A DNA stretch of 64,000 bases. It comes from Cyrtodaria siliqua. Taxonomy: Eukaryota; Mollusca; Bivalvia; Adapedonta; Hiatellidae. Positions 33,401 through 44,160 of this stretch are shown here, piece after piece (the stretch's first letter is position 1; each line of letters opens with the position of its first letter). The position numbers were made by a program, and so were the translations under genes. The stretch lies in NCBI GenBank assembly GCA_037043455.1, contig JAWPHD010004372.1, forward strand, positions 1 to 64,000. The letters run 5' to 3'. Under the pieces are notes generated by a model. The model saw nothing but the letters and a program-made list of their open reading frames with translations, did not search any database and had not been told where the DNA came from.

Positions 33401-36400
33401 AATAGAGCAAATCAATGCGGAATCCCTCGACGTTTATTTTACGTAACGTTATCCACACCCGATTACCGGCAGCCGTAGGCACAGTTCGGCAGCCGTAGGC
33501 ACATTTCCCGGTAAAAACAAAACAAGTTTCAAAAGGGTAAATAAATCTAGTTTTATGACTTGTTAGCCTTAAACTATTAGAAAAGTGAATCGGCCATTTT
33601 AATTTGGAAGGAATGCTGTGTATGTCACCTGATTCCCGTGAAATTTGAACCGATATTACGCGAGTTACGGTAGGTTAATTGTTGAAATTAAGCTAAGAAA
33701 TGTGACTGCAGAAAGTTAGAGACCTGGCTCTTGGTAAATAGTCAAGTTTAAGAGATTTCAGACATACTGCCATTAAATATAATCTTTCCTGAATAAACAG
33801 TCCAAATTTTAGCCCACAGAACATTTTATTAAAATAATTGTGGGTTTTTAAACACGACCGGGTATTGAAAAATGGCAGGAGTACGCTACAGTTGCATTAT
33901 TTATTGGCAGGTAGCTAGTACAGTTCCGAAAAATGGCAGGCGTATGGTACAGTTCCAAAAACATCGGACGCTAAAGTCTTTTCTCCTTTGGTATAGTGGT
34001 GTAATTTCGAAAACACTAATGAAGAAGTATTGTATATACAATTATATACATCTTCGGTCCTTCCATAAACGTTTAAAAAAAAACACCAACTGTAGGGAAA
34101 CGTGAATATAGGCTCGTTTGAACCTTCATTCCGACGGTACAGTACAGAGAAAGACACGTTTTAATAACAATCGTATGTTGTGCTGAGTTACGTCCCCTTT
34201 TTATAATTCACCATTTATGATAACAGGCGTTTGGTATTTAGATGTTTTGGAATAGATTGCTGAATTTTAATTATTGCATAGTTGAACACGTCACATTAGT
34301 TACGTTTTAAGGCCACTCTATGTAACTTAATGTACCTGAATCAAACGTCTACTGATATATAGGACACGCATATAAACCAATAATGTAGTCGCTCAAAAGA
34401 TACCCATGGTAACGCAAAAAACACTTTATGCAATAACAGGGCTTTACAAAAATGTCATCATTAACCAAATGAGATTATGTGTCATTTAATTATGACCATT
34501 TAAAGTTTGCCTAATGAGCATGTTTAAGCTAAAATTTAAGCTAATTATGTACACTTAAAGTGGTCACATCTTTATGATAGATATTTTGATTTTGCCGATG
34601 AGGTTATTTTTGGGAAATTCAGACACTAAACGTTTATTTAGACAACAGACATGTACTAGTATTTCGTCTCACCAAAGCAAAAAAGTTTGAATGTCTGCAT
34701 GTGTCAACTTTGAACTTTCGTGGTATCTGCGCTATATCCGTTACAATTTGATACCAACTTTAAGTAATGTCCTATGATTATTACTTTTTGAGTTAAGTAC
34801 ACTTTTGAGCGACTACATTATTGATTTATATGCGTGTCCTATATATCAGTAGACGTTTGATTCAGATACATTAAGTTACATAGAGTGGCCTTAAAACGTA
34901 ATTAATGTGACGTGTTCAACTATGCAATAATTAAATTAAGCAATCTATTCCAAAACATCTAAATACCAAACGCCTGTTATCATAAATGGTGAATTATAAA
35001 AAGGGGACGTAACTCAGCACAACATACGATTGTTATTAAAACGTGTTTTCCTCTGTACTGTACCGTCGGAATGAAGGTTCACACGAGCCTATATTCACGT
35101 TTCCCTACGGTTGGTGGGTTTTCTTAAACGTTTATGGAAGGACCGAAGATGTATATAATTCTATATACAGTACTTCTTCATTAGTGTTTTCGAAATTACA
35201 CCACTATACCAAACGAGAAAATACTTTAGCGTCAGCTGTTTTTGGAACTGTACCATACGCCTGCCATTTTTCGGAACTGTACTAGCTACCTGCCAATAAA
35301 TAATGGAACTGTATCGTACTCCTGCCATTTTTCAATACCCGGTCGTGTTTAAAAACCCACAATTATTTTATTAAAATGTTCTATGGGCTAAAATTTGGAC
35401 TGTTTATTCAGGAAAGATTATATTTTATGGCAGTATGTCTGAAATCTCTTAAACTTGACTATTTACCGAGTACCAGGTCTCTAACTTTCTACAAACACAT
35501 TTCTTAGCTTAATTTCAACATTTAACCTACCGTAACTCGCATAATATCGGTTTAAATTTCACGAGAATCAGGTGACATACACAACATTCCTTCCAAATTA
35601 AAATGGCCGATTCACTTTTCTAATAGTTTAAGGCTAACAAGTCATAAAACTAGATTCATTTACCCTTTTGAATTTATTATTTTTTTTACCGGGAACTGTG
35701 CCTACGGCTGCCGAACTGTGCCTACGGCTGCCGGTAATCGGGTGTGTTATCTGACGCCATGCTCGTAACGTTGCCTGACGTCATACAACAAACAAAAAAC
35801 AACAACATGGCGGCGTCCTCGATAAGCGTAACATTCTGAGAAAAAGGTAATAATAGTAATTCATACAGAAAATGTTGATAATCTACATGATAAAAAGAAT
35901 ATTATGTCAGTGCCTTTTACTATCAAGTTTATTAGGCTCGGCACGAAAACGAAGAGCCTCGCCATTCTTTGTTTTCTAAGCCTCGTCTAATAAATTTGAT
36001 AGTAAAAGGCACTGACATAATATTCTCTATATATATTGCTAACATAATTGTAAAACACTGCTAGTAGTCGCCTTTGTTTTCGACATTTTACTCTCGTATC
36101 TTGCAAATGCATCATGATTAACTTAAACAAGAAGAAACTGATGCAAAGCATCAGGGCGGGGCAGAATGTTTTCAAAAGGAGGAAACAAACGTGTATTTAT
36201 TTGCAAGTTTTTATTATATAAAAACAAAAATGTAGAAATATTTTAAAAAGTATAAAAGGGTATATGGCAACAGTAAGCAATAATAACTTGAGAACAAATG
36301 CATATACTTAAGATTCAAAACATATTGAAGTGTTTACATTGATTGCTGATGATATATATTTCTAAAATGTTATGAAGATTTTTAGAATGTTGCGGTAGTT

Positions 36401-39400
36401 TGAATTAAGTAAAAAAATATATCAAAAAAGAAGCTGGTATGAGGTCTAGATCTATCGTACGTAGAGGAAATACGAACAAGGGCAAGCAGTTAGTGCGAGA
36501 TAATTCTTCCAAAAGTGGTGGGAAACGTAGTAATACTCCAACGAGCAGCGAAAATGTTAATGAACAGAATGGAAATTCGAACAACGCATCTGCCCTATTG
36601 TTTGGGGCGCTTGTTTCAGCCAAAGGTTTTTTGGACTTTTAAGATAAAATTAATCTACTACCTATATAAGTTATATATCAGTGGAACAGACATTTTTAGT
36701 GGTAAATAAAAATACCTTACTTTTCAAAATCGGTTGAGAAATAAAAATTTCATGTGCGAAAGTTGATTTTGATGGGTCATTTTCAATGCAAAATTCTGCT
36801 GCATGAAAAATTCGAAAAATATATTTTTTTAGATTTTTTATTCAAAAATAGTTTTAAATTGTTGGATATTACTACATTAAGACACCCTGAAAGTTTTATA
36901 AAAAAATATCAAGTTTTACTGAAGTTATTTGACATTTTGTAATTATCTGCTGTCCCACCAACAAGGAATTTACATAGGAAAAGCCCCATCAAAAAATCAT
37001 TTTGGCTGTAAAATATGTATTTCTCAACTGATTTTCAAAAGTAAAGTAGTTTTATTTACCACTAAAAATGCCAGTTCTAATGCTATATGACTGATGTACG
37101 TATTATTTAAATTGCTCCAGTTACTGCAGAAAAACCTTTGGCTGAAACAAGCGCCCTAAACAATAGGTGGAAATGAAGGCGACGGTAGAGATAAACTGTC
37201 AAATACACAGGGAACTGAGTCTGAACATGAGAGCATTGATGATTAACTTTAGGACGTACGATTAAATTTGCGTTGTTAAATGTACAGGGATTTAGAGGTA
37301 AACGTTATAATAAATTGGAATCTCCGGAACTGATTGATATTTTTGATAAACATGACATAGTGTTACTGACAGAAACATGGACAAATGAAAGCTCAAATGT
37401 TGATGTAGATGGTTTTGAGTCTTTTGTGTTAAATAGAACGCTTAAAGTAAAAAATACTAAAAGGGATTTAGGTGGGTTAATTGTTTCTATCGCAGATAGA
37501 TTAGTAACTAATGATATCTTAATCAAAAAATTTAGTGATTGTGTAATTTGGGTTAAATTAAACGGTGCATTATTTAACTAAAAAGAGGATGTTTATTTAT
37601 GTTTATGCTACAATATACCTATGGGAAGCGGTAGAGGCTTATTCGAAGATAACAGTATTTTTGATATTATGTTGAATGACATGATTCTTTTCGAAAACAT
37701 GTCTGATAATAAATGTAACTTTATTATATGTGGGGATATGAACGCCAGATCGGCAACAAGTTGTGACTTCGTTGAAAATGACTCTTTACATATATCTGAT
37801 ATTTTACCAGATGACTATATTGTTGATACACCAGTTGAACGTTTTTCTGAAGATAAAGTATTAAATGAATATGGTAGAAATTTGTTGGAATTGTGTATAC
37901 ATACAGGATTAAGGATAATGAATGATAGGGTAGGGGGAGATAAATATATTGGAAGGTATACCTGTATCAAAAATAAAGGAAGCAGTGTAATAGATTATGT
38001 TTTATGCAGACCAGACATTGTTAATCTATTTCGTACGTTCGAAGTTCAGGAACCGACATTACTATCTGATCACTGTGTTGTAAGTTTTTCATTAAGCGCA
38101 AATGCAGTTATTAAAGAGGAGGTAAAACATATACAGGGTAAAAAAACAAAACTTTATCTATAAATGGGATAACGATAAAAAAATAAATTACATTGATGAT
38201 TTTAACCAACTACATGTTAGAGAAAAAATGAGTCATATAACCGAACAACTACCCAAAATTCTACATCCGGATGAGCTGGATATGAACTTAGATGCATTTT
38301 ATGATATTATTAGTAATGTATGTGACCCATTATTTAAGAAAACTGTAAATGCAACAGAAATTAAACACAGAGGTAATACATGTATTAACAATCAAAAGTG
38401 ATTTGATGATATATGCAGATCAAAACGAAAAGAGTTTTATCAACTGTTAAACATATATAGGTCGGATAAAAGCGACATTAATCGAATAAATATGGCACGT
38501 TCCAGAACTGAATATAAAAGTTCTATTAGGCAAAATAAATACTTATATGACAAAACACAGACACATAAGTTAGAAATAGCGCGTTTTAAAAATGCAAAAC
38601 AATATTGGAATATGCTGAAAGGTGAGCAACTTCATAAAAAATCAAAAACGTTATCTGTCGATCACTTTGCGAAATATTTTCAAGCTATAAATGATCCAAA
38701 TGATGTATTTTACCAACCAGATGAGGACGTTATATTATTCAATGAAAGATATTTAAATGGGGAGTTACAAGAAATGTTTGAAGAATTAAACGTTGAAATA
38801 TCGATCATTGAAATAACAAAAGCCTGCAAACAATTAAAAATGGGTAAAAGTGGGGGACCAGATAACATGATTAATGAATTTTTTCGTTATGGAATTGATA
38901 ATACAGGTGTTTTACCTTATATTTTCAAATTATTTAATAATGTGTTTAATGTAGGTTATTTCCCAGATAAATGGACAGACGGATATATTGTACCATTACA
39001 CAAAAAAGGTAGTATTAATGAAGTTAACAATTACAGGGGTATTACACTTTTAAATACGTTTGGCAAACTATTTACAAGAATTTTAAATAACAGGTTAAAT
39101 GATTGGGCCGAGAAGTATAACGTTTATGTAGAAGCGCAGTCTGGATTTAGAAGAAATATGGGAACAGTTGATAATATTTTTATTTTACACGGCATTATAC
39201 AGCATACAATTAATGAGGAAAAACGTTTATTTGCTGCTTTTATAGCTTTCACAAAAGCTTTCGATTACATAGTAAGGGACATATTGTGGTTAAAACTGAT
39301 TAAGTTTGGTGTAAGAGGGAAAATACTTGATATTATTGAATCTATGTATAAATCAGTGAAATCATTTGTTAAATATGATAATGAGTTAAGTGAGGATTGT

Positions 39401-42400
39401 TCATGCTACTTAGGGGTAAGACAAGGAGAATGTTTATCATCTTTTTTATTTGCTATGTATTTGAATGATACTGACGATTATCTCATTAGAAATGATGTTA
39501 AAGGTATTGAAGTTGGTTTATTGAAGATGTTCTTGCTTATGTATGCGGATGATATTGTTGTATTTTCTAATACTGAACAGGGCCTTCAGAAAGGATTAGA
39601 TGTTTTACATGATTATTGCAATAAATGGAGATTAACGGTAAATACCGTGAAAACCAAAATCATGATATTTAGAAGGGGTGGTTTATTACCAAGAAATTTA
39701 CATTTCATGTATGATGGTAAAAATATAGACATTGTGAACCATTTTACATATTTGGGTATTGTTTTTACTACGGGTGGGTCGTTTTCTACTACTCTTGATA
39801 CATTAGCTGGTCAGGCAGGCAAAGCCATCTTTAAACTTAACAAATATTTACAAAAATTTACAGAATTATCTACAAGACATGTGTTTGATTTATTTGATAC
39901 ACTAATAAAACCAGTATTGCATTACGGTTGCGAAATTTGGGGGTTCTTAAATGCAAACGTAGTAGAACGTGTACATCTCAGTTTTTGTAAAAGTACACTT
40001 GGGGTAAAAAAATCTACTCAAAACGATTTTATGTATGGTGAAATAGGCAGGACACCTTTAACACAGCAACGATTGATATCTGTGATAAAGTATTGGTTAA
40101 AAGTTTTAAATTGTGAAAGTAATAAATATATAAAAGCTGTCTATAATATGATGCTCTGTGATACTGCGATGAGGCCAACTAAGAAAAACTGGGCATCAGC
40201 GGTACAAACTTTGTTAGAAAACTTGGGGTTTAGTTACGTCTGGATATTCCAAGGAGTTGGAAACATGAATATGTTCATATCAATTTTTAAACAAAGAATG
40301 ACAGATACATTTATTCAAAACTGGAATACCCGTATACATGACTCCTCGAGAGCTAAAACGTATTCACTTTTTTGTGTATTTTCTCAGAAATCATATCTAG
40401 AAACTGTTAAAATAAGAAAATTTAGAGTAGCATTATCAAGATTGAGAATGTCTTCCCATAGGCTGCAGATAGAAGCGGGGCGTTGGCATAAGCCATTAAG
40501 TATACCTTTTAATGAGCGCAAATGTATTATATGTGACGTTCTAGAAGACGAATACCATTTTATTTTGGAATGCACTTTATATAAAGAACTAAGAACAATG
40601 CTTATCAAGCGGTACTATTGGCAGAGACCAAATATTCCTAAATGTATTGAATTGTTGTCATCAGAAAAGAATATTACTGTAAAGAATCTAGCTACTTATG
40701 TTTTTGATGCTTTCAAAATCCGAAACGAATTATATTATAATACTTTTTAAATACTGGTACTCTCCCAAGAGGTACTCTACATTTTGAATATGTCAAATGG
40801 TATTTTTGTCTGTGAAAGGTAGTATTGAGTTGCGTTTTTATACTAAATAAATGCCTTTGATAACTATTTGTATAGTATATTGGAAATATTATTAATTAAA
40901 TCAATTTAGCATGCTATATTAAGCAAATGGTAGTAATATTTAAGATTTCGTATTGCCATTGACTTCTGTATTTGAAAATTATTTGTAATTCTGTATACTC
41001 ATGGACCAAATGGTCTACTGTATTATTGAATAAAACATATGTTATGATCAGTGAAATGTGTACTGTGACAAATGGCTGGGGTAGGTGGACATGTATTCGG
41101 AAGAAGTGGTTTGTAGTGGTAAGATATCATACAGTTTGGGTTTTTTAATGTTTGACACTGATTTTTGTCACATGTGTGTGCCACGTAGGGCTGATCATGA
41201 GATTTTCCTGGTGGAAACCAGTATTGCATGGCCTGCGTCAGGAAATAGCATGCTCAAGCAAAGTTTCAAAGCTGTATATGTTATAGTTACTGAAAGGAGT
41301 GCACCTTAAAGACACAGTAGTCGTTGAAAAATCATGGATAGCATGCTTTTTAACTGCTTACTTCTCGCTGACTGATTACCAGAGACATTATACTGAGGCC
41401 CCATCACAGTTTTTCTTTTCATTTACTATTACCTTAGTTTTTAGTATAAAATATATTGTAACTAAAAACACTAGATTGTTTATTATTGGGGAGCATAAAG
41501 TCGCCGGTTTTCCGTCCGTCCGTGTGTGCGTCCGTGCGTCACTTTTTGTCCGGGCATAACTCAAAAAGTATGCTTGATTAAAGTTCGTGTGAATGATTAG
41601 GACACTGGGGCGGGTCCAAATTTGACCTCAGGGTCAACATTAGAACAAACTAGTTAGAGGACCATAAGACGATGTTACATGCAAAATATCACAGCTCTAT
41701 ATCTTGTATTTTTGCAGAAGATTTTTTAAGATTTGTTAAATGAAACTGATAGGCCCCATTGCGGGGGCATTTATGACCTCAGGTGCACCATTCGAACAAA
41801 CATATAATGATGCTTCACATAAACTTGAGGTCGTCCGTGGTCGAGTGGTCTCAGACTTGAAATCACATGTCCCTCACCGCTGTGGGTTCGATTCAAGCTA
41901 TCCAGCTTGCTTGCGGAACGTCGGTGGTTCTACTCAGGTGCGCGCCCGTGCACGAAAAAATGCCCGGGTTTGCACCTGGGGTTTTCCTCCACCAATAAAA
42001 GGCTGGAATGTCGCCAAATGACCTTAGCTTTTGGTGCAACTATAAAATCCAGTTTAATGAATTCATATAAGATTTGGTTGAATTCCGACAAGCGGTTTTT
42101 GAGAAAAAGTCGTCAGAAGCAAAAGATAACGACGACGACGACGGACGACGGACAGACAACGGACGGACGAAGAGTGATTCTAAAACATCACATTGAGCCT
42201 TCGGCTCAGTGATCAAAAACACTGACAGATGACAACGATTTTTGAATTTTGAAGTCCCGATGAGTTACTTGCATTTGAGATTTACTAAAACATGGCAGAG
42301 AAGTAACTGATAATAGAGTATATTGTGCTAAAAATACAAAAACTATTAATTGTTAACACGGGTCTTTTAAGAAAATCCATCTATACCTAGTTGTTTTAAC

Positions 42401-44160
42401 ATATATACAAGTGCACATAAAATGCAAAACGGTTATAATTTAATTTTAATCACGTGCTCCTCCATATGTCACGTGCTCCTCCATTTGCAGCATAAAAAAG
42501 CAAATACAAATATAGGCTGAGCGCTCAGGGCGCGCCGCCAATAATAAATGTGTGGGTTTCACTACACACTCAGATGTTGCTATTTTGGCTACATAAATAC
42601 ACTATTGGTCCATCTAAATCAAACATTTACAAGCTAAAGTTCATGTAATGTCAAACATTGATATTTGCTCCTATTAAAATGCACAAAATTGAGTGCATAC
42701 CACTTCAGGTCCCATTGCACAGTTTGATCCCTTGTATATGACTGTAGGACCATATGTAGGAATATATTCAGTTGTAAGAATAGAGCACCTTTTCCGAATT
42801 CCTATGTATCTTTCCATTCTCTCTCTGGCACGGGTGACCCCGTGTACAGCAAGTTTGACTTTGTATCCGGAGACAAAACACTTCCCCTAGTCTCGCCCGT
42901 CGGATGGGGACGTTAAATGGGCGATCACGTGTATCGGAATCTATCCTCCAAGCACGATAAAGAATTATAGGAATCTGACTGTCAGTAAGAGTAAGGCAGG
43001 TTCCTGGATTCCTATGTACCCGTCCCCTCTCTCTGTGGTGGCTCGAAATAGCCTAAACAATAGACTGGTTATCAATTCAAACCGGCGGGGGCGTCCGTGG
43101 CCGAGTGGTTAGAGTCTCTGACTTTAAATCACTTGCCCCTCAACGCTGTAGGTTCGATCCCTCAGGGGCGTAGGAATCGTTATGTGAGGAAGCTATCCAG
43201 CTGGCTTGCGGAGCGTCTGTGGTTCTACTCAGGTGCCCGCCCGTGCACAAAAAATAAAAAATGCCCGGAGGGGCACCTGGGGTCTTCCTCCACCAGTGGA
43301 AGCTGGAATGTCGCCATATGACAGCTGTTTGTACTACTATAAATCCAATTCATTTCAATTCAAACCCTGGGGTGGCTAAAACACATGTTACAAAGTGTTG
43401 ATGGGCCGTTAAACAACGATTCAATAAAAATAAAACTATACTGTGAAAAAGAAACAAGCTCAGTCTCTCCTTGTGTGGCTCGATATTTGTTGATGAGACA
43501 TTAAACAATAATTCAATAAAACTAAAACGACACTGAAATAAATTAATTTTAATCTATTTTGCAGGCGTACAAGCGGTTAAATCCGGTGAGTGGGGAAAAT
43601 GGCGACCGATGTGGCTCTGTGGCATGGAGATGACCCAGAAAACAGTCGGCATACTCGGTCTCGGACGTATAGGATATGGCGTTGCTAGGAGACTAAAACC
43701 ATTCGGTGTGCTTTCAATTCTGTATCATGATATTTACTCAGCAGCCTACGCGGAGGATATTGGAGCTAAGTTTGTTGACTTTGAAACTTTACTGACAGAA
43801 TGCGATATTATATGTATCTGTTGCAACCTAACACCGCAAACAAGGCATAAATTCAACAAATCAGCTTTTCAAATCATGAGAAAGAGCGCCATATTGGTAA
43901 ACAGCGGACGCGGAGGAGTTATAAATCACGACGATTTGTTGGAGGCATTAACTTCCGGTGAAATTGCTGCTGCGGGATTGGATGTTACCGAACCGGAACC
44001 GCTTCCGGCGAATCACCCTCTCATTCATTTGAATAACTGTATCGTTCTTCCGCACATGGGAAGTAGTACATGGGACTCTAGAAACAGCATGGCGGAAACA
44101 GCGGCAAGCAATATTGTAGCTGTATTTGAAAAGAAACCAGTGATAGGACTTGTTCAATAA
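30234..44160 (+). CDS. GRHPR: Glyoxylate/hydroxypyruvate reductase (GRHPR-like), three exons
   Basis: Exons 30234-30438, 33110-33280 and 43565-44160 join in phase to 323 aa; vertebrate GRHPR is about 328 aa. The enzyme reduces glyoxylate and hydroxypyruvate with NAD(P)H, removing glyoxylate. Residues 1-68 start with KVYITRRIPQSGVDIL. TMSVGYEHID is at about 77-86. GLGRIG at 157-162 is the nucleotide-binding turn. The catalytic triad of D-2-hydroxyacid dehydrogenases is intact: Arg241 in NSGRGG, Glu270 in TEPEPLP, His289 in LPHMGSST. An in-frame ATG at 30123 would add 37 residues; I prefer 30234 because it matches the family start and has a GAAAATGG context. Intron 2 (10.3 kb) holds a LINE, a fold-back element and SINEs. 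AATAAA overlaps the stop codon. Confidence 0.95.
30439..33109. other. GRHPR intron 1
   Basis: Contains an AAATAAATAAATAA run (30640-30695), an R4 MITE copy (31176-31765), a CGTCGCGTCCCGTC-rich stretch (32078-32165) and a roughly 250-bp unit repeated in tandem almost twice (32330-32790, 'GGAATGAGATATTGGCATGA', 'TCACTGGGGTCAAGGTCATTG'). No exon recognised. Confidence 0.7.
31176..31765. mobile_element. MITE family R4, copy 2
   Basis: Starts TTAAAGGGAATGCAGACACA and ends in AACTTTCCCTTAA. It carries the same mirrored 'TATCAAAATCGAATGATAAACA' / 'TTATTATCCGATTTTGATAA' arms and 'CTATGACGTCATATTTCT' as the copy at 6357. Confidence 0.85.
33110..33280 (+). CDS. GRHPR: GRHPR exon 2
   Basis: 171 nt. 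Acceptor TTCTTATTTCAG, donor CAAGAAG|GTAAAC. It encodes PNLKVVSTMSVGYEHIDLS and VAELTVALLLLTARRLQE, the hinge between substrate-binding and nucleotide-binding domains. Confidence 0.95.
33454..35746. mobile_element. 2.3-kb fold-back element with 5-bp target duplication
   Basis: Two arms, 33454-34399 and 34802-35746 (about 945 bp each), are near-perfect reverse complements around a 402-bp spacer. The outer ends are CACACCCGATTACCGGCAGC / GCTGCCGGTAATCGGGTGTG, followed inward by two tandem copies of CGGCAGCCGTAGGCACA(G/T)TT. TTATC occurs immediately outside both ends (33449-33453 and 35747-35751). Mirror-image open frames in the arms (at 33915-34157 and 35043-35285) encode nearly the same peptide but resemble no known protein. 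It lies in GRHPR intron 2. A 5-bp duplication with CAC termini is what Transib/RAG-type transposition produces, but without a transposase the superfamily is inference. Confidence 0.88.
35897..36025. repeat. 129-bp near-perfect hairpin
   Basis: GAATATTATGTCAGTGCCTT with TTACTATCAA on the left is matched by its complement GGCACTGACATAATATTC on the right, around a loop with AGGCTCGGCACGAAAACG. A MITE-sized palindrome with no coding capacity. Confidence 0.85.
36439..37246 (+). pseudogene. Possible LINE ORF1 relic, interrupted
   Basis: An ATG at 36439 opens a basic, Ser/Asn-rich frame (RRGNTNKGKQLVRDNSSKSG) that runs to the MITE at 36594. Beyond the MITE an acidic frame (GNEGDGRDKLSNTQGTESEH) ends in TAA at 37244-37246. 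The two frames become continuous when exactly the MITE is left out. There is no RNA-binding motif, so ORF1 identity rests only on position before the endonuclease. Confidence 0.4.
36594..37167. mobile_element. 574-bp MITE with long inverted arms, nested in the LINE
   Basis: The left end CCTATTGTTTGGGGCGCTTG then TTTCAGCCAAAGGTTTTT matches the complement of the right end AAAAACCTTTGGCTGAAAC then AAGCGCCCTAAACAATAGG. The arms remain complementary further in ('TTTTTAGTGGTAAATAAA', 'TTTTCAAAATCGGTTGAGAAATA'). No target duplication longer than 2 bp is visible. Confidence 0.85.
37259..38163 (+). pseudogene. LINE apurinic-type endonuclease domain
   Basis: One frame with a TAA stop at 37579-37581 in the middle. 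Catalytic motifs of APE-type LINE endonucleases are visible: LNVQGFRGK, LLTETWTN (metal-binding Glu), ICGDMNARSA (Asp/Asn pair), VIDYVLCR and LLSDHCVVSFSL (Asp-His). The enzyme nicks target DNA to prime reverse transcription. A frameshift in the A-rich run near 38140-38160 separates it from the reverse transcriptase frame, which then carries a TGA at 38399-38401. Confidence 0.88.
38492..40750 (+). pseudogene. LINE reverse transcriptase with C-terminal zinc motif
   Basis: An uninterrupted 752-codon frame. It carries the RT fingers motif GKSGGPDNMINEFF, then VPLHKKGSINEVNNYRGITL, QSGFRRNMGT, motif A FIAFTKAFDYI, motif B GVRQGECLSSFLFAMYLND, motif C YADD (residues 351-354) and the C-terminal CIICDVLEDEYHFILEC (CxxC...H...C). 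In active LINE RTs motif A is F-[IV]-D, with the Asp binding the catalytic metal; here codon 252 (39245-39247) is GCT, Ala. So despite the long frame the enzyme should be dead. The upstream linker and endonuclease are joined in the original ORF2 but broken here. Confidence 0.93.
41041..41479. other. GRHPR intron 2 sequence after the LINE
   Basis: No exon or repeat recognised. The open frames have no protein character. Confidence 0.6.
41480..42230 (+). repeat. GGGCATAACTC / GGACGACGGAC dispersed repeat, interrupted by a SINE
   Basis: Contains CCGTCCGTCCGTGTGTGCG, GGGCATAACTCAAAAAGTA, repeated 'GACCTCAGG' and 'GAACAAAC' words, GGTTTTTGAGAAAAAGTCG, then ACGACGACGACGGACGACGG and AGCCTTCGGCTCAGTGAT. 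These are, from general knowledge, typical words of dispersed bivalve repeats. SINE-A is inserted at 41828-42066. Confidence 0.7.
41828..42066 (+). mobile_element. tRNA-derived SINE-A, copy 1
   Basis: The head has A-box-like GTGGTCGAGTGG and B-box GGTTCGATTC. The body contains GGTTCTACTCAGGTGC, CACCTGGGG, TTTTCCTCCACCA and GGCTGGAATGTCGCC, and the tail ends ACTATAAAATCCAGTTTAAT. The same order recurs at 43087-43365 and reversed at 54001-54274. Confidence 0.85.
42838..43080 (+). repeat. Dispersed repeat family R6
   Basis: 'GTCTCGCCCGTCGGATGGGG', 'GGAATCTATCCTCCAAGC', 'GGCAGGTTCCTGGATTCCTA' and 'GGTGGCTCGAAATAGCCTAA' match 22845-23090 and partly 59100-59290. Confidence 0.65.
43087..43365 (+). 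mobile_element. tRNA-derived SINE-A, copy 2 (best preserved)
   Basis: A box TGGCCGAGTGGTTAGAG and B box GGTTCGATCCC are typical RNA-polymerase-III promoter elements of a tRNA head with a long variable arm (Ser/Leu type). Then come GGAAGCTATCCAGCTGGCTT, CAGGTGCCCGCCCGTGCAC, GTCTTCCTCCACCAGTGG and a tail AAATCCAATTCATTTCAATT. The downstream stretch to 43560 has two copies of a TTAAACAA(C/T)(G/A)ATTCAATAAAA tail, probably from another short element. Confidence 0.88.
43565..44160 (+). CDS. GRHPR: GRHPR exon 3 (terminal)
   Basis: 596 nt including the TAA stop. Acceptor ATCTATTTTGCAG. It encodes the whole nucleotide-binding domain, all three catalytic residues and the C-terminus (FEKKPVIGLVQ). Vertebrate genes split this part over several exons, so intron loss here or gain there is implied. 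Confidence 0.95.

Larger units (their letters stand above)
36439..41040 (+). mobile_element. Near full-length LINE (APE-type, jockey/CR1/L2-like), disabled
   Basis: Order: possible ORF1 relic (36439-37246, split by a MITE), endonuclease (37259-38163), reverse transcriptase and C-terminal zinc motif (to 40750), then a 3' UTR ending CTGTATACTCATGGACCAAA...TATTGAATAAAAC at about 41038. The 3' tail is shared with the truncated copy at 19744-20297, which shows they are one family. It sits in GRHPR intron 2 in gene orientation. At least three reading-frame defects and a catalytic-site change make it inactive. The 5' end and target duplication are not defined. Confidence 0.88.

Noticed and set aside
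33915..35285. Two near-identical 80-codon open frames as a duplicated gene
   Set aside because: They are mirror-image arms of the fold-back element, with no homology to known proteins and no codon-biased substitutions visible.
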